Positions 26,876-36,558 of a stretch of DNA of 37,953 nt are shown here, in pieces. The position numbers were made by a program, and so were the translations under genes. This stretch comes from Pantoea stewartii subsp. stewartii (GTDB lineage: Bacteria; Pseudomonadota; Gammaproteobacteria; Enterobacterales; Enterobacteriaceae): positions 1-37,953 of the forward strand of contig NZ_VZPF01000051.1 in assembly GCF_008801695.1 (NCBI RefSeq), read 5' to 3'. A model generated the notes under the pieces. The model was not told where the DNA came from. It searched no databases and was given only the letters and a program-made list of their open reading frames with translations. The first letter of the stretch is position 1. Each line of letters begins with the position of its first letter.

Positions 26876-27934
26876 TTCCGGTGTGACAGAGACGCTTTTA
26901 ATCTGTGCGTACAGCCACTGCTCCGGGCGAATGTTAAGTTCGTCCCGGGCCCAGGGAGAGATGCGCGCCCAGAGTTCGCTGATACCGATGCGCAGCTTAA
27001 CCTCCACCTGATCGCCCACCTCAATTAACTCCACCACCTGTGCTGGCAGCACATTGCGAACAGAGCTGTGTTTTGCCGGTTGCAGCGTCAGCGAAACATC
27101 GGCCGACGCAATCCGTATCCGTAACGGCGTTTTGACCGGCTGATTTACCCGACTGACCCAGATATGCTGATCGCCCAACGATAACGCCGTCATCGGGTAA
27201 TCTGGATGATGCTCTAGCACCTGAACGCGCAGTACGCTGGTCAGATCGCTGACCGGCAGCCAGGGGCGCATCGCACTGCTGCTCCAGACCCGCTCCAGCG
27301 GGCCAAAGGCCTTCACCTTACCGTGATCCAGAACCAGCACCGTCTCGGCCAGTTGCAGAATTTCGTCGAGGCTGTGAGAAACGTACAGCACCGGGATATC
27401 CACCTGCTTTGCCAGTTTTTGCAGATAAGGCATCAGCTCACGCTTGCGCGGCAAATCCAGCGAGGCCAGGGGTTCATCCATTAACAGGATATCAGGGGCG
27501 CTGAGCAACGCCCGCCCGATGGCCACCCGCTGCTTTTCGCCGCCCGAGAGTGAAAGCGGAAAGCGGTCCAGTAAGGGTTCGAGTCCCAGTAAGTCCACCA
27601 GCGTGTCAAACTGCCCTTTCATACTGGCTGCCAGGCCATAGCGTAAGTTACCCCGGACACGATAGTGCGGAAACAGTCGCGCCTCCTGGAAAACGTAACC
27701 CACGTTGCGCTTTTCAGGCGGCAAGGCAATCTGCTGTTCGGCGTCAAACAACACACGGTCATGCAGCTGAATGCGCCCGCGCTGCGGCCGGGTCAGCCCC
27801 CCAATCGCGTTGATTAACGAGGTTTTACCCGCACCCGACACGCCAAATATTGCCGTGATGCCGTTGGCGGGAACCGTCACGTTGATTTCCAGCTCGTGTT
27901 CGCCCAGCCGTTGTGTGAAATCGAGCGTCAGCAT
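26873..27934 (-). CDS. modC: Molybdate ABC transporter ATP-binding protein ModC
   Basis: Cytoplasmic ATPase of the ModABC molybdate importer. Walker A GVSGAGKT is at 31-38, the signature LSGGEKQ at 129-135, and Walker B LMDEP at 151-155, followed by the switch histidine in YVSHSLDEI. The C-terminal third is the molybdate-binding MOP domain that allows feedback by molybdate. Start at 27934 gives 353 residues (E. coli 352). The upstream ATG lies in modB and is rejected. It overlaps the end of modB by seven bases. Confidence 0.96.
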   Translation of the reverse strand: MLTLDFTQRLGEHELEINVTVPANGITAIFGVSGAGKTSLINAIGGLTRPQRGRIQLHDRVLFDAEQQIALPPEKRNVGYVFQEARLFPHYRVRGNLRYGLAASMKGQFDTLVDLLGLEPLLDRFPLSLSGGEKQRVAIGRALLSAPDILLMDEPLASLDLPRKRELMPYLQKLAKQVDIPVLYVSHSLDEILQLAETVLVLDHGKVKAFGPLERVWSSSAMRPWLPVSDLTSVLRVQVLEHHPDYPMTALSLGDQHIWVSRVNQPVKTPLRIRIASADVSLTLQPAKHSSVRNVLPAQVVELIEVGDQVEVKLRIGISELWARISPWARDELNIRPEQWLYAQIKSVSVTPE

Positions 27935-28623
27935 CCGGCCCCCATCCGTTTCCGGCCCCATTGCGCCAGCCATTCAGACACCAGCAAGGAGGCCAGTGCC
28001 AGCACCACCGCGATAACGCACAGACGCGCAGCGGCCCCTTCGGCCCCGGGCGTTTCAATCAGCGTATACATCGCCAGCGGCAGCGTGCGCGTTTCGCCAG
28101 GAATGTTGGAAACAAATGTAATAGTGGCACCGAATTCCCCCAGCGAGCGGGCAAAGGCCAGCACCGTACCGACGATAATACCGGGCAGCGTTAACGGCAG
28201 CGTAATGGTAAAAAAGACCCGCCAGCGGCCCGCGCCCAGCGTCCGGGCCGCCTGTTCCAGCCGGATATCCACGGCGTCCAGCGCCAGGCGAATGGCCCGC
28301 ACCATGAGCGGAAAGGCAATCACCGCCGACGCCAGTGCCGCACCGCGCCAGCTAAACGCGAAGCTAAAGCCGAACCATTCATACAGCTTTTCACCAATAA
28401 AGCCGCGTCGGCCCAAGCCAATCAGTAACAGATAACCGACCACCACCGGCGGCAGCACCAGCGGCAGGTGAATCACACCGTCCAGAAGCGCTTTACCCGG
28501 AAACTGGCAGCGGACCAGAACCCATGCCATAAGGATGCCGAAGGGCAGACTGCACAGGACGGCAATGCCGGAGACCTGCAGGCTGAGCATCACGGCCTGC
28601 CATTCAACATCACTGAGTATCAT
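27928..28623 (-). CDS. modB: Molybdate ABC transporter permease ModB
   Basis: Inner-membrane permease of the molybdate importer, 231 residues with about five hydrophobic helices. The EAA loop that contacts ModC is seen as [22 protein letters not shown], and [15 protein letters not shown] is typical of ModB. It overlaps modA by four bases (ATGA) and modC by seven, so modABC is one coupled operon. Confidence 0.96.
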   Translation of the reverse strand: MILSDVEWQAVMLSLQVSGIAVLCSLPFGILMAWVLVRCQFPGKALLDGVIHLPLVLPPVVVGYLLLIGLGRRGFIGEKLYEWFGFSFAFSWRGAALASAVIAFPLMVRAIRLALDAVDIRLEQAARTLGAGRWRVFFTITLPLTLPGIIVGTVLAFARSLGEFGATITFVSNIPGETRTLPLAMYTLIETPGAEGAAARLCVIAVVLALASLLVSEWLAQWGRKRMGAGC

Positions 28624-29393
28624 TTTTTAGGCGTGAATCCGTATTGGGTAAACACTGCGGCCGCTTCCGGCCCTTTCAGGTAGTTATAAAAAGCCTTAAC
28701 GGCCGCGTTGTCGTGATCTTTAACAATCGCGACAGGATATTCGACCGGTTTATGGCTGTCTTCCGGAAAGGTGCCGACCACCTGGACTTTTTGGCTGGCG
28801 ACCGCATCAGAGCCGTACACAATGCCGTAAGGCGTTTCATTACGTTCCACCAGGGCCAGGGCGGCACGCACATTGTTGGCGCGCGCCAGCACAGGTGACA
28901 GTGAAGACCAGGCACCCAGCTTCTCAAGTGCCTCTTTGGCATAGATGCCCGCCGGCACATGATCGGGATCGCCGACCGCCAGACGTTCGCCTTTCAACAG
29001 ACGTTTCCAGTCGGTTTTATCGTTAATCGTTACCGGCCTGGCGTTCTCACTGCGTGGCGCTATCAGAACCAGATCGTTGCCCAACAAGGTATAGCGGGTT
29101 GTGTCGATCATGCTTTTTTTTGCGACCGCATCATCCATCCACTGCTGATCGGCTGAGATAAACAGATCGGCGGGCGCGCCCTGCTCAATCTGACGGGCCA
29201 GGACTGACGACGAGGCAAATGACGACACCACCTCTGTCCCATGTGTTTTCTTATAGTGTGCCGCAATATCGTTAAGCGCATTGGTCAGTGAGGCCGCCGC
29301 AAAGACGGTGATTTTATCGGCTGCAAGCGCCGGAACGGCCAGTGACAGGGCAATTACGGCGGCAGTTGCGGAACGTAGTAAGGTTAAACGCAT
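28620..29393 (-). CDS. modA: Molybdate-binding periplasmic protein ModA
   Basis: Periplasmic molybdate/tungstate-binding protein, 257 residues as in E. coli. A signal peptide of about 24 residues ends in PALAA. The oxyanion site motif VFAAASLTNALND follows, with the second serine in SFASSSVLARQIEQGAPADLFISAD. First gene of modABC, with a ModE-type operator about 20-40 bases before the ATG. Confidence 0.97.
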   Translation of the reverse strand: MRLTLLRSATAAVIALSLAVPALAADKITVFAAASLTNALNDIAAHYKKTHGTEVVSSFASSSVLARQIEQGAPADLFISADQQWMDDAVAKKSMIDTTRYTLLGNDLVLIAPRSENARPVTINDKTDWKRLLKGERLAVGDPDHVPAGIYAKEALEKLGAWSSLSPVLARANNVRAALALVERNETPYGIVYGSDAVASQKVQVVGTFPEDSHKPVEYPVAIVKDHDNAAVKAFYNYLKGPEAAAVFTQYGFTPKK

Positions 29394-29410
29394 GATTTTT
29401 CTCCAGTGAT

Positions 29411-29434
29411 CGTTATATATAAAATAATACAGCG
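29411..29434 (-). promoter_or_regulatory. ModE operator of modABC
   Basis: CGTTAT-N12-ACAGCG, with an AT-rich centre containing TATATA, matches the E. coli modA ModE site layout (CGTTAT-N12-ATAACG) with two mismatches in one arm. It overlaps the likely -10 region of modA. Molybdate-bound ModE, encoded at 29826, should repress here. Confidence 0.75.
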
Positions 29435-29485
29435 AACGGCCTGACAGCCAGACAAAATGATTAAAAGAGGAAGAAAAGCGTGGAC

Positions 29486-29521
29486 GTAAAACAGCAACGT
29501 CCGTGCTGAGACGGACGTTGC
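29486..29521 (-). terminator. Intrinsic terminator of acrZ
   Basis: Perfect 10-bp stem GCAACGTCCG / CGGACGTTGC with an 8-base loop, seven bases after the acrZ stop. TGTTTTAC follows on the minus strand. It separates acrZ from modA, which is transcribed the same way. Confidence 0.8.
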
Positions 29522-29528
29522 AGGAGGA

Positions 29529-29684
29529 TTAATGCTGAGAGCGGGCGTTAGTGTTGTCGCGGCGACCCGTTTTAGAGATGAGGTTAAACACTTCACCCAG
29601 ACCGTAAATCAGGCCTAACATAATCGCCATAACCACAGGTACCATAATCACTGCCACGGCGAGGCTTTTAATGAGTTCCAGCAT
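29529..29684 (-). CDS. acrZ: AcrZ, small accessory protein of the AcrAB-TolC efflux pump
   Basis: Small inner-membrane protein of 51 residues (E. coli AcrZ has 49). It is a single long hydrophobic helix, [20 protein letters not shown] onward to LIYGLGEVF, followed by a short polar tail. In E. coli the helix lies in a groove of AcrB and changes which drugs are exported. The frame is open further upstream to 29774, but the ATG at 29684 fits the family; the extra 30 residues are basic and unlike AcrZ. It is divergent from modE and located as in E. coli. No clear MarA/SoxS box was seen. Confidence 0.93.
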   Translation of the reverse strand: MLELIKSLAVAVIMVPVVMAIMLGLIYGLGEVFNLISKTGRRDNTNARSQH

Positions 29685-29825
29685 GGAAAGTCCCACTTTG
29701 CGGATAAAAAAGAGATTGTAACGGCTCAGTAAAAATTTGCGCAGACCTTTTCGTGCTTTTACTTTGAGGCGCAAAGCTCGTTATCATCAGCCCGATCACG
29801 CGACTTACCCTTTGCAGGAGCCACC

Positions 29826-30608
29826 ATGCAAGCCGACCTCACCCTTCATATTCGCCTGCAGCAGAAACTGTTTGCCGATCCCCGCCGCATTGCCTTGCTG
29901 CAACGCGTGCAGCAAACCGGCTCCATCAGTCAGGGCGCTAAACTGGCGGGCATCAGTTACAAAAGCGCCTGGGACGCCATCAGCGACATGAACCACCTGG
30001 CCGGGCAGGAAGTCGTGGCACGCGCGACCGGGGGCAAAGGCGGTGGCGGCGCGCAGTTAACCCGCTACGGTGAACGACTGGTACAGCTGTTTGGCCTGAT
30101 GGAAAAGATTCAGCAACATGCCTTCGATGCGCTGCAGCAGGATACCCTGCCGCTCGACAGCTTACTCGCGGCTATCGCCCGCTCCTCCCTGCAAACCAGT
30201 GCACGTAATCAACTGTTTGGTACCGTCGTGCACAATGATGCTCAGCAGGTGATACAACATCTGACGATTCTGCTTGCCGATGGCGTGACGCGGCTCAACA
30301 TTGCCCTGACCGAGCGCAGCGCAGAACGGCTGAATTTGCACGCCGGAAAAGAGGTACTGGTATTAATCAAGGCCCCGTGGGTCAGTGTGCATACCGCGCC
30401 CACTGATGCCGAGAATCAGCTTGCCGCAACGCTGACCGCTATCGAAAAAGGCCAGCAGGTGAGTGAAGTGCTGATGACCTTACCCAGTGGCGAAACGTTG
30501 TGTGCCACGCTGGATAACCGTGAAACGGAACAGCGTCAGCTTCACATCGGCATGAATGTTATCGCCAGCTTCAGCGCCAGTCATGCGATTGTTGCCTCAC
30601 TGCGGTGA
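29826..30608 (+). CDS. modE: Molybdate-responsive transcriptional regulator ModE
   Basis: Molybdate sensor and DNA-binding protein, 260 residues. The N-terminal winged helix-turn-helix (RIALLQRVQQTGSISQGAKL then SYKSAWDAI) is followed by GGKGGGGAQLT, the ModE/LysR-like wing. Two MOP domains in the C-terminal half bind molybdate; ARNQLFGTV and GMNVIASFSASH belong to these. It represses modABC and activates some Mo-enzyme and moa genes in E. coli. GCAGGAG precedes the ATG. modF follows on the same strand. Confidence 0.96.
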   Translation: MQADLTLHIRLQQKLFADPRRIALLQRVQQTGSISQGAKLAGISYKSAWDAISDMNHLAGQEVVARATGGKGGGGAQLTRYGERLVQLFGLMEKIQQHAFDALQQDTLPLDSLLAAIARSSLQTSARNQLFGTVVHNDAQQVIQHLTILLADGVTRLNIALTERSAERLNLHAGKEVLVLIKAPWVSVHTAPTDAENQLAATLTAIEKGQQVSEVLMTLPSGETLCATLDNRETEQRQLHIGMNVIASFSASHAIVASLR

Positions 30609-30684
30609 TTTTCACCGGCCGGTTTGACATCCCTGTTTGCAGTCGCTAAAACGTCAGTTAACGCTGCATAAAATGGAACAAATC

Positions 30685-32157
30685 ATGGCTTCATTGCAAA
30701 TTTCGCAAGGCATATTTCACCTTAATGATACCCGGGTGCTGTCCCTGGCCGATGTGCATCTTCGCCGGGGTGAGCGCTGGGCGTTTGTTGGCGCAAACGG
30801 CAGCGGCAAGTCCTCGCTGGCACGCGCGCTTTCAGGCGAGCTTCCCCCGTTATCGGGTAAGGTGACGCACGATTTTCAGCGCCCGTGGCGCCTGTCGCTG
30901 GAGCAGCTACAGAAGCTGGTCGCCGAGGAATGGCAACGTAACAATACCGATTTACTCAGCGAAGGTGAGGACGACAGCGGCCGCACCACGGCGGAAATTA
31001 TTCAGGATGCGGTGAAAGATGCCGCACGCTGTGAACGTCTGGCGGCGCAGTTTGGCATCAGTAGTCTGCTCAGTCGCCGCTTTAAATACCTGTCCACAGG
31101 CGAGACGCGAAAAACGCTGCTGTGCCAGGCGCTGATGGCACAGCCTGATCTGCTGATTCTGGATGAACCTTTTGACGGCCTGGATGTGGATTCCCGCGCG
31201 AATCTGACGGCCACCTTAGCAACGCTGCATGAGGCTGACGTCACGCTGGTGCTGGTGCTGAACCGCTTTGACGATATTCCGGATTATGTCGATCAGGTGG
31301 GCGTTCTGGCCGAATGCAGCCTGACGCAGGTCGGGCCACGCGAGACCATTCTGGCCCAGACGCTGGTCGCGCAGTTGGCTCGCAGTGAACAGCTGGACGG
31401 TATGGCGTTGCCGGAGGCCGATGTGCCCGATCAGTTGCCCGCGTTGGCGGATGATGCGCCGCGCGTGATCCTGCGCAACGCGGTGGTGTCCTATAACGAT
31501 CAGCCCGTGATCAACGGCCTGAACTGGCAGGTGAATCCCGGTGAGCACTGGCACATCATTGGCCCCAATGGCGCGGGTAAATCCACCTTACTGAGCCTGG
31601 TGACGGGCGATCATCCGCAGGGTTACAGCAATGATTTAACCCTGTTCGGCATTCGCCGCGGCAGCGGCGAGACCATCTGGGACATCAAGCAGCATATCGG
31701 CTATGTCAGCAGCAGCCTGCATCTGGACTACCGGGTCAGCGTGAATGTGCGCACCGTGATTTTATCGGGCTTTTTCGATTCGATTGGTCTCTATCAGGCT
31801 GTATCTGACCGCCAGATGGCGCTGGCGCAACAGTGGCTGGCGCTGACAGGGATGGATAATGCGATGGCGAATGCGCCGTTCCACAGTTTGTCCTGGGGGC
31901 AACAACGGCTGCTCTTAATCGCCCGCGCGCTGGTTAAGCATCCCACGTTATTGATCCTTGACGAGCCCTTGCAGGGGCTGGATCCGCTTAACCGGCAACT
32001 GGTGCGCCGCTTTGTGGATATTCTGATTGGGGAAGGCCGGACCCAGCTGCTGTTTGTTTCGCATCATGCCGAAGATGCCCCGCACTGTATTACGCATCGC
32101 CTGCATTTTCTCCATGATGGCACAGGCGGCTACCGTTATCAGCAAGATGTGATCTGA
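30685..32157 (+). CDS. modF: ModF, tandem ABC ATPase linked to molybdate metabolism
   Basis: Soluble protein with two ABC ATPase domains, 490 residues as in E. coli ModF. Domain 1 has Walker A GANGSGKS at 36-43, a variant signature LSTGETRK and Walker B LLILDEP. Domain 2 has GPNGAGKS, signature LSWGQQR and another LLILDEP. No membrane segment is present. Its exact role (molybdate storage, or a photorepair-related function once proposed) is not settled. The ATG at 30685 is chosen by match to E. coli; ATGs at 30637 and 30673 would add 16 or 4 residues. It is probably co-transcribed with modE, 76 bases upstream. Confidence 0.93.
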   Translation: MASLQISQGIFHLNDTRVLSLADVHLRRGERWAFVGANGSGKSSLARALSGELPPLSGKVTHDFQRPWRLSLEQLQKLVAEEWQRNNTDLLSEGEDDSGRTTAEIIQDAVKDAARCERLAAQFGISSLLSRRFKYLSTGETRKTLLCQALMAQPDLLILDEPFDGLDVDSRANLTATLATLHEADVTLVLVLNRFDDIPDYVDQVGVLAECSLTQVGPRETILAQTLVAQLARSEQLDGMALPEADVPDQLPALADDAPRVILRNAVVSYNDQPVINGLNWQVNPGEHWHIIGPNGAGKSTLLSLVTGDHPQGYSNDLTLFGIRRGSGETIWDIKQHIGYVSSSLHLDYRVSVNVRTVILSGFFDSIGLYQAVSDRQMALAQQWLALTGMDNAMANAPFHSLSWGQQRLLLIARALVKHPTLLILDEPLQGLDPLNRQLVRRFVDILIGEGRTQLLFVSHHAEDAPHCITHRLHFLHDGTGGYRYQQDVI

Positions 32158-32162
32158 CACAA

Positions 32163-32184
32163 CCCTGCCGTGCAAACGGCGGGG
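32163..32184 (+). terminator. Hairpin after modF
   Basis: A 9-bp stem (one G-T pair), CCCTGCCGT / ACGGCGGGG, closed by a GCAA tetraloop, six bases after the modF stop. No T-tract follows, so it may be a weak terminator or a 3'-end protecting structure. Confidence 0.5.
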
Positions 32185-32196
32185 ATATTATCTGCA

Positions 32197-32212
32197 ATGT
32201 AAACGCTACCAT
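32197..32212. promoter_or_regulatory. Distal GalR/GalS-type operator
   Basis: ATGTAAACGCTACCAT resembles the GalR/GalS half-palindrome GTGNAANCGNTNCCAC and shares 13 of 16 positions with the proximal site. Its centre is 77 bases upstream of the proximal operator, about -137.5 from the predicted start. In E. coli the partner operator is inside galE instead. Confidence 0.65.
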
Positions 32213-32273
32213 TTAAAACCCCATTCCATGACCATAATGTGCCTTTTCGCCTTTAAATAAGAATAGTCATCTT

Positions 32274-32289
32274 GTGTAAACGATACCAT
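32274..32289. promoter_or_regulatory. Proximal GalR/GalS operator (OE equivalent)
   Basis: GTGTAAACGATACCAT differs from recalled E. coli OE at only two positions. Its centre lies 60.5 bases upstream of the predicted transcription start, the same offset as OE at the E. coli gal P1 promoter. Confidence 0.85.
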
Positions 32290-32326
32290 TTATTCAGACT
32301 TGATCACGCTTTCATGCCATTTGATG

Positions 32327-32342
32327 TGCTATTTTTTAGCGA
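32327..32342 (+). promoter_or_regulatory. gal promoter, extended -10
   Basis: TGCTATTTT gives an extended -10 (TG-N-TATTTT, hexamer 32330-32335), as at E. coli galP1, with a start expected near 32342 and a 36-base leader to galT. No good -35 is present. A TCACGCTTT stretch lies where CRP binds in E. coli, but its other half-site is poor. Confidence 0.65.
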
Positions 32343-32377
32343 TGATTTTTTTATTTTGACGCTGACCAGGATGTGAC

Positions 32378-33424
32378 ATGCAAAAATTTAACCCGGTCGA
32401 TCATCCCCATCGCCGTTACAATCCCCTGACTGACCAATGGATTCTGGTTTCACCTCACCGGGCCAAACGTCCCTGGCAGGGTGCGCAGGAAACGCCCGCG
32501 GTAAATGCCCTGCCGTCACACGATCCAGACTGTTTTCTGTGTGCAGGAAATACGCGCATTACCGGCGATGTGAACCCGGATTACAAAGGTACGTACGTTT
32601 TTACCAATGACTTTGCTGCGCTGATGACGGATACGCCGGATGCACCCGAAAGCGATGATCTCCTGATACGTTGCGAAAGCGCGCGCGGAACCAGCCGCGT
32701 GATTTGCTTTTCGCCCGATCACAGTAAAACGTTGCCTGAAATGTCCCTGAGCGCGCTGGAAGAGGTCGTGCGCACCTGGCAGGAACAGACCGCAGAGCTG
32801 GGCCAGCATTATCCGTGGGTGCAGGTGTTTGAGAACAAAGGCGCCGCCATGGGCTGTTCGAATCCGCATCCGCATGGCCAGGTCTGGGCCAACAGCTTCC
32901 TGCCTAACGAGGCCCAGCGCGAAGATGACCATCAACGTCAGTATTTTGCAAAAACCGGCTCACCACTGCTGGTGGATTACTGTGCGCGTGAACAGCAAGA
33001 CGGCAGCCGCACCGTAGTGGAAACCGAGCACTGGATCGCCGTGGTGCCGTGGTGGGCCGCCTGGCCCTTTGAAACCCTGCTACTGCCCAAAGCGCACGTG
33101 AAACGCATGACTGATTTGAGCGAGGCGCAACGCAACGATCTGGCGAAAGCCCTTAAGCTGCTGACCAGCCGCTATGACAACCTGTTCCAGTGCGCCTTCC
33201 CCTACTCCATGGGCTGGCACGGTGCGCCGTTTAACGGCGAGGAAAACGCCCACTGGCAACTTCATGCCCATTTTTATCCGCCGCTGCTGCGTTCAGCCAC
33301 GGTGCGCAAATTTATGGTCGGCTACGAGATGCTGGCTGAAACCCAACGCGATTTAACCGCGGAGCAGGCAGCAGAACGTCTGCGCGCCGTGAGTGACATT
33401 CATTTCCGTGAGGCACAACAATGA
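32378..33424 (+). CDS. galT: Galactose-1-phosphate uridylyltransferase GalT
   Basis: Leloir pathway enzyme exchanging galactose-1-phosphate with UDP-glucose. The catalytic HPH motif is [10 protein letters not shown] with H164 and nucleophile H166; the zinc ligands C52, C55 and H115 are all present. It has 348 residues as in E. coli. It is the first gene of the operon here: galE, which precedes galT in E. coli, is missing from this window between modF and galT. galK starts inside its stop (ATGA). Confidence 0.97.
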   Translation: MQKFNPVDHPHRRYNPLTDQWILVSPHRAKRPWQGAQETPAVNALPSHDPDCFLCAGNTRITGDVNPDYKGTYVFTNDFAALMTDTPDAPESDDLLIRCESARGTSRVICFSPDHSKTLPEMSLSALEEVVRTWQEQTAELGQHYPWVQVFENKGAAMGCSNPHPHGQVWANSFLPNEAQREDDHQRQYFAKTGSPLLVDYCAREQQDGSRTVVETEHWIAVVPWWAAWPFETLLLPKAHVKRMTDLSEAQRNDLAKALKLLTSRYDNLFQCAFPYSMGWHGAPFNGEENAHWQLHAHFYPPLLRSATVRKFMVGYEMLAETQRDLTAEQAAERLRAVSDIHFREAQQ

Positions 33425-34569
33425 GCTTAAAAACCATCACGCAGCAGGTCTTTACCGACACCTTTGGCTATGCGCCCACTCACACGATTCAGGCACCCGG
33501 CCGCGTCAACCTGATTGGCGAGCATACGGATTATAACGATGGTTTCGTTTTGCCTTGTGCCATTGACTACCAAACCGTTATCGCCTGTGCCAGACGCGAC
33601 GATCGTCAGGTACGCGTTGTGGCCGTGGATTACGATCAGGCGCAGGACAGCTTCTCACTGGACGATCCCATTACCAGCGTGAGCGAACCGATGTGGGCAA
33701 ACTATGTGCGCGGCGTGGTGAAGCATTTGCAGAAGCGCGCGCCTGATTTTAACGGCGTGGATATGGTGATTAGCGGTAACGTGCCTCAGGGCGCGGGCCT
33801 CAGCTCCTCTGCCTCGCTGGAAGTGGCCGTCGGGACCGTTTTTCAGCAGTTGTTCAACCTGCCGCTGGATGGCGCCGCCATTGCGGTAAACGGTCAGGAG
33901 GCGGAGAACCAGTTCGTGGGCTGTAACTGCGGCATTATGGATCAGCTGATTTCCGCGCTGGGGCAAAAAGATCATGCCATGCTGCTGGATTGCCGCTCAC
34001 TCGGCACCAAACCGGTTTCCCTGCCGGAAGACGTGGCCGTGGTGATCATTAACTCTAATTTCCGCCGAAACCTGGTGGGCAGCGAATACAATACCCGCCG
34101 CCAGCAGTGTGAAACCGGTGCGCGCTTCTTTAATAAGAAAGCACTACGCGATGTCGGCCTGGCGGAATTTGAGGCGGCGGTCGCGCAGTTAGATCCTGAC
34201 GTCGCGAAGCGCGTGCGCCATGTCATTACCGAAAATGCCCGTACGCTGGAAGCCGCAGAGGTGCTTTCGCGTGGCGATTTAACGCGCATGGGGGAACTGA
34301 TGGCGGAATCGCATGCCTCAATGCGTGATGACTTTGAAATCACCGTGCCGCCTGTCGACACGCTGGTTGAAATTGTTAAAGCCGAGATCGGCAATCGTGG
34401 TGGTGTCCGTATGACCGGTGGCGGCTTCGGGGGCTGTATCGTTGCGCTGATGCCGCTTGAGCTGGTTGATCAGGTGCAGGCCGCCGTCGCCAGCCAGTAC
34501 GAAGCTAAAACGGGCATCAAGGAGACCTTCTACGTGTGTAAAGCTTCAGAAGGAGCAGGTCAATGTTAA
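33421..34569 (+). CDS. galK: Galactokinase GalK
   Basis: GHMP kinase phosphorylating galactose at C1 with ATP. The galactokinase signature [17 protein letters not shown] is near residues 25-41, the ATP-binding [13 protein letters not shown] near 122-134, and the third GHMP motif [13 protein letters not shown] near the C-terminus. It has 382 residues, as in E. coli. It overlaps galT by four bases and galM by seven. Confidence 0.97.
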   Translation: MSLKTITQQVFTDTFGYAPTHTIQAPGRVNLIGEHTDYNDGFVLPCAIDYQTVIACARRDDRQVRVVAVDYDQAQDSFSLDDPITSVSEPMWANYVRGVVKHLQKRAPDFNGVDMVISGNVPQGAGLSSSASLEVAVGTVFQQLFNLPLDGAAIAVNGQEAENQFVGCNCGIMDQLISALGQKDHAMLLDCRSLGTKPVSLPEDVAVVIINSNFRRNLVGSEYNTRRQQCETGARFFNKKALRDVGLAEFEAAVAQLDPDVAKRVRHVITENARTLEAAEVLSRGDLTRMGELMAESHASMRDDFEITVPPVDTLVEIVKAEIGNRGGVRMTGGGFGGCIVALMPLELVDQVQAAVASQYEAKTGIKETFYVCKASEGAGQC

Positions 34570-35597
34570 GCGATGTCAATTCCCATGCGCCGGATGGTCA
34601 ACCATGGCGCATCACCGTGCTGCGTAATGCGCACGGAATGGTGGCCACCTTTATGGACTGGGGAGCAACCTGGCTGTCGGCGCGCGTGCCACTTCAGGAC
34701 GGCAGCGTGCGCGAGGCCCTCTTAGGCTGTGCCACGCCGTCCGATTATCTGCATCAGGACGCCTATCTGGGGGCGACCGTTGGCCGTTATGCTAACCGTA
34801 TCGCCGGGGCAAAACTCAATACCCTCAACCGACAACTGCTCGCCAACCAGGGTGAGCATCAGTTACACGGTGGTCCGGACGGGTTCGATAAACGCCGCTG
34901 GCAGATTATCAGCCAGTCAGAAAACGAAGTGCATTATCGTCTGGATTCGCCTGACGGCGATCAGGGCTATCCGGGAAATCTGATCGCGGATTTGCGCTAT
35001 GTGCTGGATGACGATAACTGCCTGTCCATCCACTATGAAGCCCGGTGCGATCAACCCTGTCCGGTGAATCTCACTAACCATGCTTACTTTAATCTTGATG
35101 CGCATCATGGCGATGCGCGCCAGCATCGCTTACAACTGCACGCCGATCGTTATCTGCCCGTCGATAGCGAGGGTATTCCCAACGGCCCGCTGAAAGCCGT
35201 GGACGGCACCAGCTTTGACTTCCGTCAGGCCAAAAGCCTGGCACAGGATTTCCTTGCCGATGCCGATCAACAGGCGGTTAAAGGCTACGATCATGCCTTT
35301 CTACTTAACAGCGCGGGCGATGCAAGCCAGCCCGCAGCAGCGTTATGGTCGCAGGACGGCAAGCTGCAGTTAAGTGTAACGACGTCGGCCCCTGCCCTGC
35401 AGCTTTACAGCGGCAACTATCTGGCTGGCACGCGCGCCCGGGAGCAGGAAAGCTATACTGCTTACCAGGGGATTGCGCTGGAGAGTGAGTTTTTACCGGA
35501 TTCGCCCAATCATCCCGAGTGGCCACAGGATGATTGCTGGCTGCAGCCGGGGGATCGTTGGGAATCCGTTACGCGCTATCGTTTTACCTCACACTGA
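34563..35597 (+). CDS. galM: Galactose mutarotase (aldose 1-epimerase) GalM
   Basis: Interconverts beta- and alpha-galactose so that GalK can use it. [28 protein letters not shown] and the catalytic histidine in [12 protein letters not shown] are visible; the general base glutamate lies in [19 protein letters not shown]. It has 344 residues, against 346 in E. coli. Last gene of galTKM; its ATG lies within the end of galK with AGGAGCAGG just before. No strong terminator is seen before gpmA. Confidence 0.96.
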   Translation: MLSDVNSHAPDGQPWRITVLRNAHGMVATFMDWGATWLSARVPLQDGSVREALLGCATPSDYLHQDAYLGATVGRYANRIAGAKLNTLNRQLLANQGEHQLHGGPDGFDKRRWQIISQSENEVHYRLDSPDGDQGYPGNLIADLRYVLDDDNCLSIHYEARCDQPCPVNLTNHAYFNLDAHHGDARQHRLQLHADRYLPVDSEGIPNGPLKAVDGTSFDFRQAKSLAQDFLADADQQAVKGYDHAFLLNSAGDASQPAAALWSQDGKLQLSVTTSAPALQLYSGNYLAGTRAREQESYTAYQGIALESEFLPDSPNHPEWPQDDCWLQPGDRWESVTRYRFTSH

Positions 35598-35745
35598 GCC
35601 GCCGGGTGAAAAACGCGCAGTGCGTCACAGACAGACTTACGCAGTGCGCTGTTTTCCGCTATGGTAGAGCGCAATGGTCGGCCAGCGGGCTGGCGACAAC
35701 AGGTTTCCATTATCTCAGAAACATCAAGTATTAAGGAGTTAAGCT

Positions 35746-36498
35746 ATGGCTGTAACTAAGCTGGTTCTGGTGCGACACGGCGAAAGCCAGTGGAACAACG
35801 AAAACCGCTTCACCGGATGGTATGATGTAGACCTTTCTGACAAAGGCCGTACCGAAGCTAAAGCAGCCGGACAGCTGCTGAAGAAAGAAGGTTTCGTGTT
35901 CGATTTCGCCTACACCTCCGTGCTGAAACGCGCCATCCATACCCTGTGGAATATTCTGGATGAGCTGGATCAGGCCTGGCTGCCCGTTGAAAAATCCTGG
36001 CGTCTGAACGAGCGTCACTATGGTGCGTTACAGGGGCTGGATAAAGCTGAAACCGCCGCTAAATATGGTGACGAGCAGGTCAAACAGTGGCGTCGTGGCT
36101 TTGCCGTGACCCCGCCGGAGCTGGATCGCAGTGATGAGCGTTTCCCGGGACACGATCCGCGTTATGCGTCATTGTCCCCTGAGCAACTGCCTACCACGGA
36201 AAGTCTGGCACTGACCATCGATCGCGTTATTCCTTACTGGAACGAAAGCATCCTGCCACGCATTAAAAGTGGTGAGAAAGTGATTATCGCCGCACACGGC
36301 AACTCACTGCGCGCGCTGGTGAAATACCTGGATAACATGAGCGAAGACGAGATTCTTGAGCTGAATATCCCAACCGGCGTTCCGCTGGTTTACGAATTCG
36401 ACGAGAACTTCAAGCCCGTCAAACACTACTACCTGGGGGACGCCGATGAGATCGCAGCGAAAGCGGCGGCCGTGGCAAACCAGGGTAAAGCGAAGTAA
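35746..36498 (+). CDS. gpmA: 2,3-bisphosphoglycerate-dependent phosphoglycerate mutase GpmA
   Basis: Glycolytic mutase interconverting 3- and 2-phosphoglycerate. The phosphohistidine H11 is in [10 protein letters not shown], with the second catalytic histidine in [24 protein letters not shown] is typical of the cofactor-dependent enzyme. Its 250 residues equal E. coli GpmA. TAAGGAG precedes the ATG. The codons look strongly biased to frequent ones, as expected for a highly expressed gene. It ends at a terminator shared with aroG. Confidence 0.98.
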   Translation: MAVTKLVLVRHGESQWNNENRFTGWYDVDLSDKGRTEAKAAGQLLKKEGFVFDFAYTSVLKRAIHTLWNILDELDQAWLPVEKSWRLNERHYGALQGLDKAETAAKYGDEQVKQWRRGFAVTPPELDRSDERFPGHDPRYASLSPEQLPTTESLALTIDRVIPYWNESILPRIKSGEKVIIAAHGNSLRALVKYLDNMSEDEILELNIPTGVPLVYEFDENFKPVKHYYLGDADEIAAKAAAVANQGKAK

Positions 36499-36511
36499 TG
36501 TACTGACCTGT

Positions 36512-36546
36512 AAAAAGGGCCAGACTGCGATGTCTGGCCCTTTTTT
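36512..36546. terminator. Bidirectional terminator between gpmA and aroG
   Basis: A perfect 9-bp stem GGGCCAGAC / GTCTGGCCC with a 6-base loop is flanked by A5 on the left and T6 on the right. It should terminate gpmA from the left and aroG from the right. Confidence 0.95.
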
Positions 36547-36558
36547 ATGGCCTCACGG

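Noticed and set aside
35615..35652. Repeated CGCAGTGCG between galM and gpmA
   Set aside because: Two short copies about 25 bases apart could be chance in this GC-rich stretch and no regulator with this site is known to me.
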